The notes: generated by a model not told the origin, from the sequence alone. A stretch of DNA of 64,000 nucleotides from Orenia metallireducens (GCF_001693735.1 NZ_LWDV01000008.1:587224-651223), one strand, 5' to 3'; positions 8,066 to 16,882 are shown, numbered from the stretch's first letter. A program made the numbers and translations.

Positions 8066-11000
8066 TTAATCTGTTAAAGTTAATAAATCACGATTTATAG
8101 AAGAATGTACTCTGATTATTCCCCACATACCCAATTCAATATCCCAGCGAATCAGACCCGAACTATACATAAAATCTCCTGATGGATTTAAAAATCCTCC
8201 TGCTCCATAGAGTAGTTTTTTATCCAACTCTCTTCCAATAGTAATCTCACCTTGAATTCCAATAATATTTGTGAAGTTATCTTCTGCTTGATGTTTATAG
8301 AGGTGATTATGGATAAAGAAGCTATGTGCTCTAGATTTATCAGCAGGCATTAGTAGGCGAACTGTGGCTGGGTCTTTGGGATAGAGATTGAAAATTGGAG
8401 TAGATGGGTCACCATGAACTAAAGAACTAAATACTTCATTAACATCTTGGTCATTTTTTAGGCGGTTAAAGAAGGGTTCACTTCTTAAGTTAAAGGCTTT
8501 CATACCTTGATCTTCTTCATCAAATTCTTCAGTCTTTTTACTATCTGGAGGATTAAAGAAGAACTTAGGTAACAACTCATTATTTTTATCGACTAAAAAC
8601 ACCCCATCATGTTGGATAATTACTAACTCACGAAAGTTTGGAATAAAAGGATTTATAATATCAACTTGTTCCTTAAAGGGTGTAAATTTACCAGTAGAAG
8701 AGTCGCGATAATTAGAACCTTCAGCCTCGACTATAAGAGCTCCAAATAATCCATGATGGCGGTGGTTTCTGATATCACCATAATCTACTAAGTTAGTTGT
8801 TCCTACAGGTTTAGATAGATACCACCTATAGGTTATGCTCTCTCCAGGACCTACAGTCTGGTCAGGATTAAATCCTATTGTAGCACCATCAGAGTTAAGA
8901 ATCTCATAGTCTACTAATTGTGGGTGGAGTGATACTCTTGGTGAATAGGGCCATTCTTCTTCTACAGCAACTTCAGGGTGAGGATGATCTTCAATAGTTT
9001 CTGGCATCATGTTTGTCAAAGTAACTTCAATACAATCTCCAATATTTCCTCTAATAATAAGAGGCTTAGGATTATAATCTACTGTATAGATTTCATTGAT
9101 TTTATCAACTGGGACAAAGACCATTCCAAAAGGATCATGATCATTATATTGATTATAGATAATAGGGTGCTGGATAGCTGCTATATGATATTTTCTAATT
9201 GGTGTATTCTCTGGATGAGGATTAGTAGTATTAATTGCTTTAGGAGGTGGAGTTCCAGTTTTTTCTGGTAAGGGTAGAGTTCTTTCTTCTAAAGGATCAC
9301 GATCAGATAATGGTTTTAAGAAAGGAACTCTTCTACCTCTAACTCTAATCAATCCCCAACATCCTAACCATAAGTCATCTAATCCAGCCGAGTTATACAT
9401 AAGATCAAAATCTTCATTATGAGATCCACCTTCAAGGGAAAATTCAAAGTTAAAGGCTTCTGATATTCCAATATGTTGTGCCTGAGTCAGAGAAGAATTT
9501 AAATTTCTTCTATCTCTATGCCAATACTCACGATGAATGTTTATTGCATGGGACTCTTCAAAAGCACCGTCAATTAGCCTGATTCTAGCTGGGTCACCTT
9601 TATATCCTTGAAATACAGGAGTAGCTGGATCACCATGTACCCATGAACTGAAGACATAGGCTGGATCACCACCTCTAATCTGGAAGGGTTCATTTCTATA
9701 ATTAAAAGCCATAACCCCAAAATCATCTAAAGAGCCAGGTACATTAGGTGGATTTAGAGGATTACCATCTCCATCAAAGAGAGGAACAAAATCATGAACT
9801 GCTAAGCAATATTCTCTAAAGTCTGGTATGAAAGGATTCTCTATGGTTGCTTCTGTACCAGCAGTTAAAGGTTCACCAGTAAAGGAATTTTTGAAGTTAG
9901 ATCCTTCTGCTTCCACTAATAGGGAAGCAAATACTCCATGATGTTGATGGGATTGGGCGAAAAGATGATCATGGAAGAAGACGGTCTTTAATTCAGTATC
10001 AGCAAACCATCTATAGATTCCAGTTTCACCATGGGCTACACAACTTAAGTAATTCCATCCTACATTTGCACCATCAGCAGCTATTACATCAAATTTAACA
10101 AAATGGACATGGGCTCCACAGAAGGGAGTTTCTTCTAAAGTCTGAAAAGCATTTCCCCCAATTGTTTCAGGTAGTTTATTGGTTAGATGAATCTCAATAC
10201 ACTCTCCAGCATTTGATCTGATAAATAATGGCTCTGGTTCTTTAATTCCTGCTCTAATGTCCTCTTCATCTTCTGCTAATACGTATAATCTACCTTGTGG
10301 GTCAAACCATTTAGCATCATTATAAATAATAGGTATCTCCATAGCAACTATATCATACCTTCTAACTGGTACATCTTCGGGGCAAGGGTTGACAAAAGGT
10401 GCTCCAGGAACTGGATTCTTATCAAAAGCGTTGGCCTCTAGTTGGGTAGGTTCAAAATCTCTATTAAATCCTAGAGGTGGTAGTGGCGAGAGTTGACCAA
10501 CCTCTCCAGGAATAAAGAGAGGAAAACCAGGTCTCTCTGGAGTAGGCTCTGGTGGTAAGGGTCTATCAGGTAATGGGATTAATGGTTGAATTGGTCTTCC
10601 ATCAGGATAAAACCTACCTTCTCCATTCTCTAAAACATCATGGGTTCTAAAGATCCCCCACATTCCTTCTCCAAAATGGGGGTACAGGTGGCAGTGGTAG
10701 ATAGAGTCTCCATAAGCTCCATGTAAACTACCTGCTCCATAAAGAACATCAAAGGTAATTGTCTGTTGAGGGCTTATTTCTCTTGAATCATTTAATTCTG
10801 AATGGGGATCATTGATCTCTGATAGCCATTGATGAACATGAAGGTGAAAGATATGAGTCTCCTTAACTCCACCATGTATAACATGGAATCTCATAGGATC
10901 ACTTATATAAGCTCTAGGAATTGGTGTAGCAGGATCTCCAAAGGCCCAGGAATCATGGTGAACTTCTTCACCTATACATCCTTCACATACTTCTCCTTCT

Positions 11001-11692
11001 TCTATTAATCTCTTTCTATTACGCATAGGTTCAGCTCTATAGTTGATAGCATGGGTAGATTGTGGTAGACCCGTAATTGGATCTAAGGGTGGATTCCCAT
11101 CTTTAGCTTTTATAGCAGGTTCATCATGAAAGACGATAACTGCCTCTCTAAAATCAGGCAAGAAAGGATTATGGATATCAACTATTGCTCCACTCTCGAC
11201 AGGTTTCCCAGTTTGAGGATCAGTCCAAGTAGAGCCAGGGGGTTCTACTATAAATCCTCCAAAAAGTCCATGAAGGTTACTTCCTAGTTCAGAACTAAGG
11301 GGATTAGCTAAATCACTAAATTGAAATGCCCCTTGGGTATTAGCTTCAAATTCATAGATGATAGACTTTGTAGGAGGAACAGTGGTATTAGGGTTTCTTC
11401 CTACAAAAGCACCATCAGAGGTCTTAACATCATAATCTAGCCCCTTTAAATTCATAGAAGCAGGAAAATCAAGCTTATTTGTAAATTTGATTTCAACCTT
11501 ATCACCTTGATTTGCTCTCAAGATTAAAGGTTCAACAAGATCAATAGGAATTAAACCGAACTCGTTTACTAGAGCTATGATTTGTTCTTCTTTTTCTTCT
11601 AAAACATAGAGCATACCATTAGGATCATGGTCACCAAACTTATTATAGACAATAGGTATCTGTATTGCTACAACACTATATTTTCTTAGCAT
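8066..11692 (-). CDS. Giant three-repeat multicopper oxidase, MnxG-like
   Basis: The protein has about 1,208 residues and is built from three tandem ~380-residue repeats, each probably two cupredoxin domains. They begin at RKYSVVAIQIPIVYN (3), RRYDIVAMEIPIIYN (445) and RKYHIAAIQHPIIYN (833). Repeat 1 carries HIFHLH (H280, H283, H285) and the type-1 motif HCHLYPHFGEGM (H333, C334, H335, H339, M344). Repeat 2 carries HVH (528-530) and HDH (574-576). All four canonical copper motifs are therefore present, but in the order 3-4-1-2. Repeat 3 has only scattered His clusters. Length and small upstream partners match Bacillus MnxG. I see no signal peptide. ATG 11692 was chosen because GGGTGA lies just before it; ATG 11710 would overlap the upstream gene. 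Confidence 0.8.
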   Translation of the reverse strand: MLRKYSVVAIQIPIVYNKFGDHDPNGMLYVLEEKEEQIIALVNEFGLIPIDLVEPLILRANQGDKVEIKFTNKLDFPASMNLKGLDYDVKTSDGAFVGRNPNTTVPPTKSIIYEFEANTQGAFQFSDLANPLSSELGSNLHGLFGGFIVEPPGSTWTDPQTGKPVESGAIVDIHNPFLPDFREAVIVFHDEPAIKAKDGNPPLDPITGLPQSTHAINYRAEPMRNRKRLIEEGEVCEGCIGEEVHHDSWAFGDPATPIPRAYISDPMRFHVIHGGVKETHIFHLHVHQWLSEINDPHSELNDSREISPQQTITFDVLYGAGSLHGAYGDSIYHCHLYPHFGEGMWGIFRTHDVLENGEGRFYPDGRPIQPLIPLPDRPLPPEPTPERPGFPLFIPGEVGQLSPLPPLGFNRDFEPTQLEANAFDKNPVPGAPFVNPCPEDVPVRRYDIVAMEIPIIYNDAKWFDPQGRLYVLAEDEEDIRAGIKEPEPLFIRSNAGECIEIHLTNKLPETIGGNAFQTLEETPFCGAHVHFVKFDVIAADGANVGWNYLSCVAHGETGIYRWFADTELKTVFFHDHLFAQSHQHHGVFASLLVEAEGSNFKNSFTGEPLTAGTEATIENPFIPDFREYCLAVHDFVPLFDGDGNPLNPPNVPGSLDDFGVMAFNYRNEPFQIRGGDPAYVFSSWVHGDPATPVFQGYKGDPARIRLIDGAFEESHAINIHREYWHRDRRNLNSSLTQAQHIGISEAFNFEFSLEGGSHNEDFDLMYNSAGLDDLWLGCWGLIRVRGRRVPFLKPLSDRDPLEERTLPLPEKTGTPPPKAINTTNPHPENTPIRKYHIAAIQHPIIYNQYNDHDPFGMVFVPVDKINEIYTVDYNPKPLIIRGNIGDCIEVTLTNMMPETIEDHPHPEVAVEEEWPYSPRVSLHPQLVDYEILNSDGATIGFNPDQTVGPGESITYRWYLSKPVGTTNLVDYGDIRNHRHHGLFGALIVEAEGSNYRDSSTGKFTPFKEQVDIINPFIPNFRELVIIQHDGVFLVDKNNELLPKFFFNPPDSKKTEEFDEEDQGMKAFNLRSEPFFNRLKNDQDVNEVFSSLVHGDPSTPIFNLYPKDPATVRLLMPADKSRAHSFFIHNHLYKHQAEDNFTNIIGIQGEITIGRELDKKLLYGAGGFLNPSGDFMYSSGLIRWDIELGMWGIIRVHSSINRDLLTLTD

Positions 11693-11696
11693 ACTA

Positions 11697-11975
11697 TCAC
11701 CCATTTCCATAATTTTGATTATTGGTCATACCAAATTTAGCAGGAGTAGGAATTTGATTTTGTTCATCTTCTGGGAAGATAGCAACAATATTTTCTAGAA
11801 CTATAGTAAAGGGAATATCTCTTAATTCAACAGGCACTCCAAAGTTTGGTTTTACTATAATATGATCATCAGCAGCTTGCTGTAAAGTTCCTACCATAAA
11901 GAAAGGGAAAGTTTCTAAAATAACTATAGTCTTCTTACCAAGACTTTCTTCTAATCTATCTATAATATTTGACAT
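11697..11975 (-). CDS. Small MnxE/MnxF-like subunit, copy 2
   Basis: The 92-residue protein immediately precedes the multicopper oxidase gene, whose preferred start lies 4 nt beyond this stop. It begins SNIIDRLEESLGKKTIVIL and has a compact beta-rich middle (VGTLQQAADDHIIVKP, PFTIVLENIVAIFP) with a Gln/Asn/Gly-rich tail. It appears distantly paralogous to the gene upstream, sharing DRLEE, VxIL and IxIVxPF-type positions. By position, size and pairing it is a candidate equivalent of MnxE or MnxF, the small subunits that oligomerise with MnxG in Bacillus. Sequence homology to those proteins was not checked. An AAGGAGG site precedes ATG 11975. Confidence 0.65.
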   Translation of the reverse strand: MSNIIDRLEESLGKKTIVILETFPFFMVGTLQQAADDHIIVKPNFGVPVELRDIPFTIVLENIVAIFPEDEQNQIPTPAKFGMTNNQNYGNG

Positions 11976-11998
11976 TTTATTAACCTCCTTGCTATTTT

Positions 11999-12280
11999 TT
12001 ATATTAAAGCAAATCTAGTATCAGAATCAAAAGGAGAAACGATAGCAATCTTCTCCATAGGTATTAATAAGGGTGTTGGAAAGATAAATTCTGGTGCATT
12101 TGACATCTTAATATTTACATTCTTCAATTCTATATATTTATCACTAACTTTTACAATTTTAGCACATAAGATAGGTCTAAAGACCTGTCCAAGAATATTT
12201 AATTGTCCAGGTTTTAATATCATTAATACATCTTTGTCCTTTAATTCTTCTAAACGATCTTCAAGATCTGATAAAGACAT
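11999..12280 (-). CDS. Small MnxE/MnxF-like subunit, copy 1
   Basis: The first gene of the oxidase operon encodes 93 residues. It opens with a short helix (LSDLEDRLEELKDKDVLMIL) and continues with a small beta-rich fold (GQVFRPILCAKIVKVS, YIELKNVNIKM, PLLIPMEKIAIVSPF). It resembles the next gene in length, layout and several residues, so the two likely form a heteromeric small-subunit ring or layer. One Cys is present. The start follows AAGGAGGT. The spacing of about 23 bp to the second gene supports co-transcription. Function is inferred from context only. Confidence 0.6.
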   Translation of the reverse strand: MSLSDLEDRLEELKDKDVLMILKPGQLNILGQVFRPILCAKIVKVSDKYIELKNVNIKMSNAPEFIFPTPLLIPMEKIAIVSPFDSDTRFALI

Positions 12281-12527
12281 ATCTGTACCTCCTTGTTAAT
12301 CTAGTAACTTACAACCTCATATATATTTTACTATTCTTTTAATTATGTTTTGTAAATTTTTCCTTGTTATTGCTTTTAGAAGGTCAAACACACCCAGTTT
12401 CTTCTTTATATTTTGCTGTTTTTCTTGTTAAAGTCGGAGGAAAATTTTATTCTATGATTAATCAGATACTAATAAATAACATATTTATTAATGTACACCT
12501 AATTAAATTGATTGATGAGGAGGGAGT

Positions 12528-12965
12528 ATTATCAAGTTAGAGGCAAGAGTCAAATTTTTAGAGTTTGCTTATGCAGGTGCTTTGGTAGATTCTCTATTTC
12601 GTTTTAGTGAAGAAGGAATCTTGGAGAAGGTAACTGAGAAGAGAAGAAAGGAGCAGATATTATTTGGAGCTGAGAAGGCAAAAAACTTTGGGGTGAGCAG
12701 CCCTGAGGAGGTCTTTACTAAAATTTCAGAACTATTTAACTGTACTTTCTGGAAAATCAAAGAAGATAATAAAGGATTCTTAGCAAAGGCTAATAGTTGT
12801 AAGCTAGCTGCTATGGCTAAGGAGGTTGGTGCAGGTCCTCCATGTGATATTTATTGTTTAGACCCAATAGAAGGGATGCTAAAGGGTTTAAATCAGGATT
12901 ATCAGATAGAAGTGGAAGAGACTTTATGGCAAGGGAAGAAGTGCAAAGTAAAGGTTAGTGAGTAA
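12528..12965 (+). CDS. ATC-hydrolase-like (PF14196-type) protein, ATT start
   Basis: The protein has about 145 residues. The conserved C-terminal part CKLAAMAKEVGAGPPCDIYC followed by LDPIEGMLKGL resembles the L-2-amino-thiazoline-4-carboxylic acid hydrolase family. Many members of that family have no proven activity. The frame shows coding character back to 12528 (KLEARVKFLEFAYAGALVDS), upstream of the first usual start codon TTG 12582. A near-perfect GAGGAGGG stands just before ATT 12528 and ATC 12531, and an in-frame TGA lies at 12516. Start at ATT (or ATC) is therefore most likely. Several conserved Cys could bind metal or be redox-active. Confidence 0.65.
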   Translation: MIKLEARVKFLEFAYAGALVDSLFRFSEEGILEKVTEKRRKEQILFGAEKAKNFGVSSPEEVFTKISELFNCTFWKIKEDNKGFLAKANSCKLAAMAKEVGAGPPCDIYCLDPIEGMLKGLNQDYQIEVEETLWQGKKCKVKVSE

Positions 12966-12993
12966 AGAGGATTGAATTTTCAATCCTCTTTTT
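12966..12993 (+). terminator. Terminator
   Basis: A 10-bp stem AGAGGATTGA/TCAATCCTCT with a 4-nt loop and a following T run lies directly after the stop codon at 12965. Confidence 0.85.
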
Positions 12994-13062
12994 CTTTTGG
13001 TTATTTTCCCTCTTCTTCTAGCATAAATTGATAGTAGTAATAATTAGAAGGGATAGATTATT

Positions 13063-14424
13063 ATGAAAGAAGTAGTAAGTAAGATTAAGAAAGCAACTAC
13101 TGGGCTTGCTAATTCCAATAAACAGATAATCATCATTGGAGGAAATGAAGTAAGTGTACAACTTGCTGAACCTTTGATTAAGACTGGTCAGAATATAGTA
13201 GTAATTGAAGAAGATGATTATTATCTAAAGCAGATTCAAGAGAGGGTAGATGTTTTAGCCTTAAAGGGGAGGGGAACAGATATATCACTTTTAAAAGAGG
13301 TTGCTACAGATAAGACCAATCTATTAATTGCAATTACTAACAATGATTATGAGAATTTATTGACAGGAATTTATGGTAAGAGCTTAGGGATACCTAATGT
13401 AGTGGTGCAAGTTAAAGAGATAAGAAACCTAGATTATAAGATACAGCATCAAGATTTTAAATTGGATTTGGTAGTTAATCCTTTTGCCAAAGTAATTAAA
13501 AGAATCAAAGGTGTAATTAGACCAGGAATGGAATTAGAGATTGATAACTTTATGGATAAGAGAGTACAAATATCTAAATTTAATATCTCTCACCAAAGTA
13601 GTTTTGCTTACAATAATTTAGATAATTTAAAATTACCTGAGGATTCATTAATATTGGCTATTTTGAGAAAAGGGCGAGTAATTATTCCTAAAGGAAGGGA
13701 TAAGATTTATCCTGGAGATACAGTCTTTATTATCTGTCAAAAGGGCTTTAGAGGAAAGTTGACTCAACTGGTCAATTATCATTCTACTGATAAAGAGAAG
13801 ATAGTTCTAGTTGGAGGTGGAGAGATAAATTACCAATTAGCAGAATATTTTTCAAAAAATTCCGTAGTTACTATTATTGAAGAAGATAGAAGAAGATGTG
13901 AAGAGTTAGCTGAGAACTTAGTTGATATATTGGTGTTAGAGGGTAAGGGAACCGATATAGATCTATTAAAGGAAGAAGGGGTAGCTAAATCAGATGCCTT
14001 TATAGCAGCTGGTGAGAGTGATGAAGCTAATATGTTGATGGCTAATCTAGCTAAAAAGTTGGGAGTAAAGAATTCAATTGCTGTAGTAAAGGATATCAAC
14101 TATACATATTTAACAGATCTTTCAGATATAGACCATATTATTAGTCCTTCAGCTAGTGTAGTAGACACTATTCTAGATTACTTCTATCAAGGACAAGTTG
14201 GAAATAATACAATCTTTGAAGGTCAAGTAAACGTATCTGAGGTTAGAGTTAAAAAGTCTAGCAAGCTTGCTAATTTAGAGTTGCCTTCTGATTTAATTGT
14301 GGCTTTAATTAAAAGAGATAAGAATGTGATTATCCCTAAAGGAGAAAGCAGGCTACAACGTGGTGATAGGTTGGTGGTATTATCTTTGGCTGTTAAGGGA
14401 GATATTACAGGATATTTTAATTAA
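13063..14424 (+). CDS. trkA: Trk potassium uptake regulator TrkA
   Basis: This 453-residue peripheral protein gates the TrkH potassium channel by binding nucleotides. It has two tandem TrkA_N/TrkA_C units. The first Rossmann fold begins IIIIGGNEVSVQLAEPL with acidic VVIEEDD, the second KIVLVGGGEINYQLAEYF with TIIEEDR. Each is followed by the characteristic LxGxGTDxxLLKE. RCK-C domains are recognisable by IIPKGxDxxxxGDxVxI patterns. The first ~20 residues are an extra lysine-rich leader. The trkH gene lies 176 bp downstream on the same strand. In a salt-loving organism the pair would supply K+ as a compatible solute. Confidence 0.93.
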   Translation: MKEVVSKIKKATTGLANSNKQIIIIGGNEVSVQLAEPLIKTGQNIVVIEEDDYYLKQIQERVDVLALKGRGTDISLLKEVATDKTNLLIAITNNDYENLLTGIYGKSLGIPNVVVQVKEIRNLDYKIQHQDFKLDLVVNPFAKVIKRIKGVIRPGMELEIDNFMDKRVQISKFNISHQSSFAYNNLDNLKLPEDSLILAILRKGRVIIPKGRDKIYPGDTVFIICQKGFRGKLTQLVNYHSTDKEKIVLVGGGEINYQLAEYFSKNSVVTIIEEDRRRCEELAENLVDILVLEGKGTDIDLLKEEGVAKSDAFIAAGESDEANMLMANLAKKLGVKNSIAVVKDINYTYLTDLSDIDHIISPSASVVDTILDYFYQGQVGNNTIFEGQVNVSEVRVKKSSKLANLELPSDLIVALIKRDKNVIIPKGESRLQRGDRLVVLSLAVKGDITGYFN

Positions 14425-14429
14425 TAGTG

Positions 14430-14590
14430 TATAGTTTGCAGTGGCTTATTCGATAAGTCTTATTAGAGACTACTACCAAAGGTTTGTCTTTTAAAGACTG
14501 AGGGTAGACACATAGGGACAGTTAAATTATAAAATATAGGTACCTAATTTTTTAACTGTACACTGTACAACTGTCAACTCTTCTGCTAGG
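14430..14590. repeat. Hairpin repeat between trkA and trkH
   Basis: The spacer contains ACAGTTAAA (14518-14526) facing TTTAACTGT (14551-14559), followed by a run related to CACTGTACAACTGTCAACT. A similar arrangement occurs at 42014-42118, suggesting a dispersed repeat. It may attenuate or process the trkA-trkH transcript. Confidence 0.4.
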
Positions 14591-14600
14591 GGGTGATTAA

Positions 14601-16040
14601 ATGAGATTAAAGATTGTCTTTAATATGTTAGGAACTCTGTTAATCTTTATTGGAGTCAGTATGTTAGTACCTATCTTTGTAGCTTTATATTATAAAGAGG
14701 TCGATGGAGTAGCTTTTATTGTAACTATGGGTTTTACTATCAGTATTGGTAGAATTTTAAGTAGAGCAACAGAGAGTAATGAAGAGATTAGGCATCGGGA
14801 AGGATTTGCAGTTGTTACTTTAGGATGGATAGCCATCTCTATCTTTGGGGCTATCCCCTTTATGTTAGCAGGTGTCTTTGATAATTTTGTTGATGCTTTT
14901 TTTGAGAGTGTCAGTGGCTTTACTACTACAGGAGCAACGGTAATTATGTCTTTAGAGAGTCTATCCCATACGATCCTCTTTTGGAGAAGTTGGATGCATT
15001 GGCTAGGTGGGATGGGGATAATTGTGATGTCTATTGCAATCCTACCAGAATTGGCTGGTTCGATGCAATTATTTAAAGCAGAGGCACCTGGACCAGTACA
15101 TGATAGGTTAAAACCTAGAATTCGGGAGACAGCTAAGACTTTATGGGTAGTATATCTTGTGATAACTTCTGTACAGACCATCTTATTAGTGATGAATGAT
15201 ATGCCTTTTTTTGATGCGATAATCCACTCTTTTGGTACTATTTCTAGTGGTGGATTTTCTTCTAGAACTTTAAGTGTTAAGGCTTATAACAGTACGGTGA
15301 TAGAATGGATTATGGCTGTATTTATGTTTTTAGCAGGGGTCAATTTGACATTACATTATCAATTCTTAACAGGAAATATCAGATCGATATTTAAGGATAA
15401 GGAGCTAAAGTTCTACACTTGTATAGTAGTATCTGCTATTGTCTTAATTACTATTAACTTAAGATTTCAAGTCTATCGTTCATTAGCTGAATCATTAAAT
15501 TATGCTGCCTTTCAGGTTACATCAATTATTAGTACTGCTGGATTTGCTACAGTAGATTATGATATCTGGCCACCCTTCTCTAGAGGTATATTACTTATCT
15601 TAATGTTTATTGGTGGCTGTGCTGGATCAACAGCTGGTGGGATTAAGGTAATTAGAATCTATGCTCTGATGAAAAAAGGCTTCCAAGAGCTATATAAGTT
15701 GATTCATCCTAGAGCAGTTACCTCTTTAAAGATAGGTAATAGAGCTGTATCTGAAGAGGTCTCTACCAGTATTTTAGGTTTCTTCTTCTTATATGTAATT
15801 GTATTTGTCATTTCAACGGTGATTCTAACATCCTTTGGGATAGATTTAATCAGTTCAATTTCAGCAGTAGCAGCAACTTTAGGGAATATCGGACCTGGTT
15901 TAGGGTTGATTGGACCATTGAATACCTATGTTCCTTTGCCGATAGTATGTAAGTTATTATTGAGTTTTTGTATGATTTTAGGGAGATTAGAGATATATAC
16001 AGTCTTAGTATTCTTATTATCTGGCTTTTGGAGGAAGTAA
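14601..16040 (+). CDS. trkH: Trk potassium channel subunit TrkH
   Basis: The 479-residue integral membrane protein has four pore-forming M1-P-M2 repeats. Pore segments with the selectivity glycine are visible: ESVSGFTTTGATV, FGTISSGGFSSRT, VTSIISTAGFATVDY and VAATLGNIGPGLG. WRSWMHWLGGMGIIV is the hallmark after the first pore. It imports K+ with TrkA as the nucleotide-dependent regulator. The start follows GGGGGTGA. The nearest paralogues are the KtrB/TrkG group; length and paired trkA favour TrkH. Confidence 0.95.
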   Translation: MRLKIVFNMLGTLLIFIGVSMLVPIFVALYYKEVDGVAFIVTMGFTISIGRILSRATESNEEIRHREGFAVVTLGWIAISIFGAIPFMLAGVFDNFVDAFFESVSGFTTTGATVIMSLESLSHTILFWRSWMHWLGGMGIIVMSIAILPELAGSMQLFKAEAPGPVHDRLKPRIRETAKTLWVVYLVITSVQTILLVMNDMPFFDAIIHSFGTISSGGFSSRTLSVKAYNSTVIEWIMAVFMFLAGVNLTLHYQFLTGNIRSIFKDKELKFYTCIVVSAIVLITINLRFQVYRSLAESLNYAAFQVTSIISTAGFATVDYDIWPPFSRGILLILMFIGGCAGSTAGGIKVIRIYALMKKGFQELYKLIHPRAVTSLKIGNRAVSEEVSTSILGFFFLYVIVFVISTVILTSFGIDLISSISAVAATLGNIGPGLGLIGPLNTYVPLPIVCKLLLSFCMILGRLEIYTVLVFLLSGFWRK

Positions 16041-16070
16041 CTTTAAGTTTTAAAGATAAGCAAGAATAAT

Positions 16071-16190
16071 TTTTGCCACAGATACTTACAGATAAAAAAC
16101 AAATAATAATTATCTTTCTAATTAATCCTTCACATAAGATAAATTCTTTAGTGGATAAGAAAGCTCTCCTTTAGGGAATCTGTGGCTAAA
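16071..16190. repeat. Inverted-repeat element ending in GCCACAGAT
   Basis: TTTTGCCACAGAT (16071-16083) and ATCTGTGGC (16178-16186) face each other about 95 bp apart. GCCACAGAT-type inverted repeats are a recurrent intergenic element in many bacterial genomes. This copy looks degenerate in the middle. Confidence 0.45.
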
Positions 16191-16314
16191 TATTAAACTA
16201 TTTTTTATATATTTTTATAGGGAAGGATTGTAGGGTTTCCTAATGTATTATAATAAAATTAGTCAATTAGCATAAAATAATTCTTAGAATTTTATGATAA
16301 AGGGATGATAAATA

Positions 16315-16797
16315 ATGACTAATTTAGAAGGTTTAATTCAATATGGTTCAAGCTTATTAGCGATTATAGCTTTAATTTGGAAGAGAGATGGGATGAAAAA
16401 GTATATTCCTGTTGGTTTATTTGCTAGTTTTTATGCTAATCTCTGGTGTTACATTGCTATTTACTTTAATTTATGGGGATATCATGATCATAAGGTTCTT
16501 CCTTTAATCAGAGATGTCTCTGTACCTGTTAATGTTATTGTAGTACCAATAATGGCTATGTTCTGGGTTAGATACTGTCCGTTAAGGTTTAAAGAGAAGT
16601 TGTTGTGGGCTTTTAGTTGGACAAGCATTTTGACGGCGGTAGAGGTATTCATAGAGAGAACGACAAATATATTAGCTTATCATGGCTCATACCACTGGTA
16701 TCATTCTTATCTATTATGGTTCTTTACCTGGTTTATCTGGTTAGCCTTTCATTTATGGCTAAATGATTGGAAAAGAGAATTTGATGGTTTCTTCTAA
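16315..16797 (+). CDS. CBO0543-type multi-pass membrane protein
   Basis: The 160-residue protein has about five membrane segments rich in Trp and Tyr (LWCYIAIYFNLWGYH, YLLWFFTWFIWLAFHLWLND). It resembles the CBO0543 family, found mostly in spore-forming Firmicutes and of unknown function. Basic and acidic residues cluster at helix ends (VEVFIERTTNILAYHGSYHWYH). The ATG follows AAAGGGATGAT. It is transcribed separately from trkH and lies upstream of a two-component system that has its own promoter. Family assignment is by general pattern. Confidence 0.55.
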   Translation: MTNLEGLIQYGSSLLAIIALIWKRDGMKKYIPVGLFASFYANLWCYIAIYFNLWGYHDHKVLPLIRDVSVPVNVIVVPIMAMFWVRYCPLRFKEKLLWAFSWTSILTAVEVFIERTTNILAYHGSYHWYHSYLLWFFTWFIWLAFHLWLNDWKREFDGFF

Positions 16798-16805
16798 AAG
16801 TCCTT

Positions 16806-16834
16806 TTGCCAAAAACTAATACCTTGTATATAAT
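16806..16834 (+). promoter_or_regulatory. Sigma-A promoter of the two-component system
   Basis: TTGCCA (16806-16811) and TATAAT (16829-16834) are separated by exactly 17 bp. They stand about 50 bp before the response-regulator gene. Confidence 0.6.
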
Positions 16835-16882
16835 AAAATTAATATATAATAACTGGAAATTATCTAGTATAGGAGGATACTT

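Noticed and set aside
12569-12760. Minus-strand frame overlapping the ATC-hydrolase-like gene
   Set aside because: It is antisense to coding sequence with a stronger start site and no supporting motif.
14425-14600. Possible c-di-AMP (ydaO-type) riboswitch before trkH
   Set aside because: The conserved ydaO sequence blocks were not found; the spacer is better described as a hairpin repeat.
14690-15181. 163-codon open frame on the minus strand inside trkH
   Set aside because: It is fully antisense to a well-conserved gene, has no ribosome site and shows no family features.
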